This document shows, in pieces, positions 5,259 to 5,434 of a stretch of 5,434 bases of DNA. Source of the DNA: Planctomycetota bacterium (GTDB taxonomy: Bacteria; Planctomycetota; Brocadiia; SM23-32); assembly GCA_018334735.1 (NCBI GenBank), contig JAGXLK010000218.1:1-5434 (forward strand), read 5' to 3'. Position 1 is the first letter of the stretch. Every line of letters starts with the position of its first letter. The position numbers were made by a program, and so were the translations under genes. The notes beneath the pieces were generated by a model that did not search any database, had not been told where the DNA came from, and saw only the letters and a list, made by a program, of their open reading frames with translations.

Positions 5259-5434
5259 ATGCTGACGGTTCTTGAATCAATGGGCGATATAAACCAGTCA
5301 ATCGAAACCCCGGTACAAACGGCGATCCCGCGCGACGAAGACAAGAAGCCGGGTCGTAAGGTACTTGTGGTGGATGACGATCAGGCGATGCTGGATTCCT
5401 GCTCGCAGGTTCTCGAGCGAGAGGGATTCGATGT
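5259..5434 (+). CDS. Receiver-domain protein, N-terminal part (cut by right window edge)
   Basis: 58 codons are visible. After about 33 residues of hydrophilic, unstructured-looking N-terminus (MLTVLESMGDINQ...), a receiver domain begins at KVLVVDDDQAMLDSCSQVL, with its acidic triplet at about residues 39-41. The rest, including the phospho-acceptor Asp and any output domain, lies outside the window, so it could be a second NtrC-type regulator, another single receiver or a receiver-kinase hybrid. Its first 26 receiver residues share 16 identities with the receiver at 2588-3952. An in-frame TGA at 5250 rules out an earlier start. The ribosome binding site is weak (GAG near 5251), and the in-frame ATG at 5280 is an alternative start. 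Probably co-transcribed with the preceding receiver gene. Confidence 0.8.
   Translation, partial: MLTVLESMGDINQSIETPVQTAIPRDEDKKPGRKVLVVDDDQAMLDSCSQVLEREGFD

Noticed and set aside
4247..5344. 365-codon minus-strand ORF
   Set aside because: It runs antisense through the clear receiver gene and has no recognisable motif; typical mirror frame of GC-rich coding DNA.
1..5434. CRISPR array, tRNA/rRNA genes, transposase or integrase
   Set aside because: No repeat-spacer pattern, no cloverleaf or rRNA-like stretch, and no mobile-element protein was recognised on either strand.

Overview
The window is a compact, all-plus-strand signalling segment, rather GC-rich by eye, from a bacterium. The style of the genes (a soluble H2-sensor-type [NiFe]-hydrogenase, an NtrC-family regulator, a hydrogenase-type receiver protein and a sigma54 promoter) suggests a Gram-negative lineage such as Desulfobacterota or relatives. 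That placement is inference and cannot be proven from this sequence.

Positions 1-3952 hold three tightly packed genes that read as an H2-sensing circuit. First is the 3' part of a [NiFe]-hydrogenase large subunit, cut by the left window edge. It has all four Ni-ligating cysteines and ends exactly at the His of the C-terminal DPCxxCxxH motif, so it lacks the peptide normally cleaved during maturation. Twelve bases later comes a soluble PAS histidine kinase. Overlapping its end by 8 bp is a receiver-AAA+-Fis response regulator with a GSFTGA sigma54-contact loop. This order and these domains match the regulatory-hydrogenase systems HoxBC-HoxJ-HoxA and HupUV-HupT-HupR. In those systems the hydrogenase detects H2, alters kinase activity, and so changes the phosphorylation state of the activator.

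Positions 3953-4281 hold what looks like the scar of an MNT-HepT (nucleotidyltransferase / DUF86) toxin-antitoxin pair. The last ~23 codons of an MNT-like gene remain, followed through an ATGA stop/start overlap by a 60-codon ORF resembling only the N-terminal part of HepT.

Positions 4282-4822 contain no convincing gene. They carry several small dyads and, at 4738-4753, a good sigma54 promoter (TGGC-N7-TTGCA, GG and GC 10 bp apart). It lies about 70 bp upstream of a second transcription unit: a stand-alone receiver protein (4823-5218) and the start of another receiver-containing protein (5259 to the right edge). The N-terminus of the latter is clearly paralogous to the receiver of the NtrC-type regulator. 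The simplest model is a cascade in which the H2-sensor triad controls the sigma54 promoter of a second signalling operon. That wiring is inferred from proximity and promoter type, not shown.
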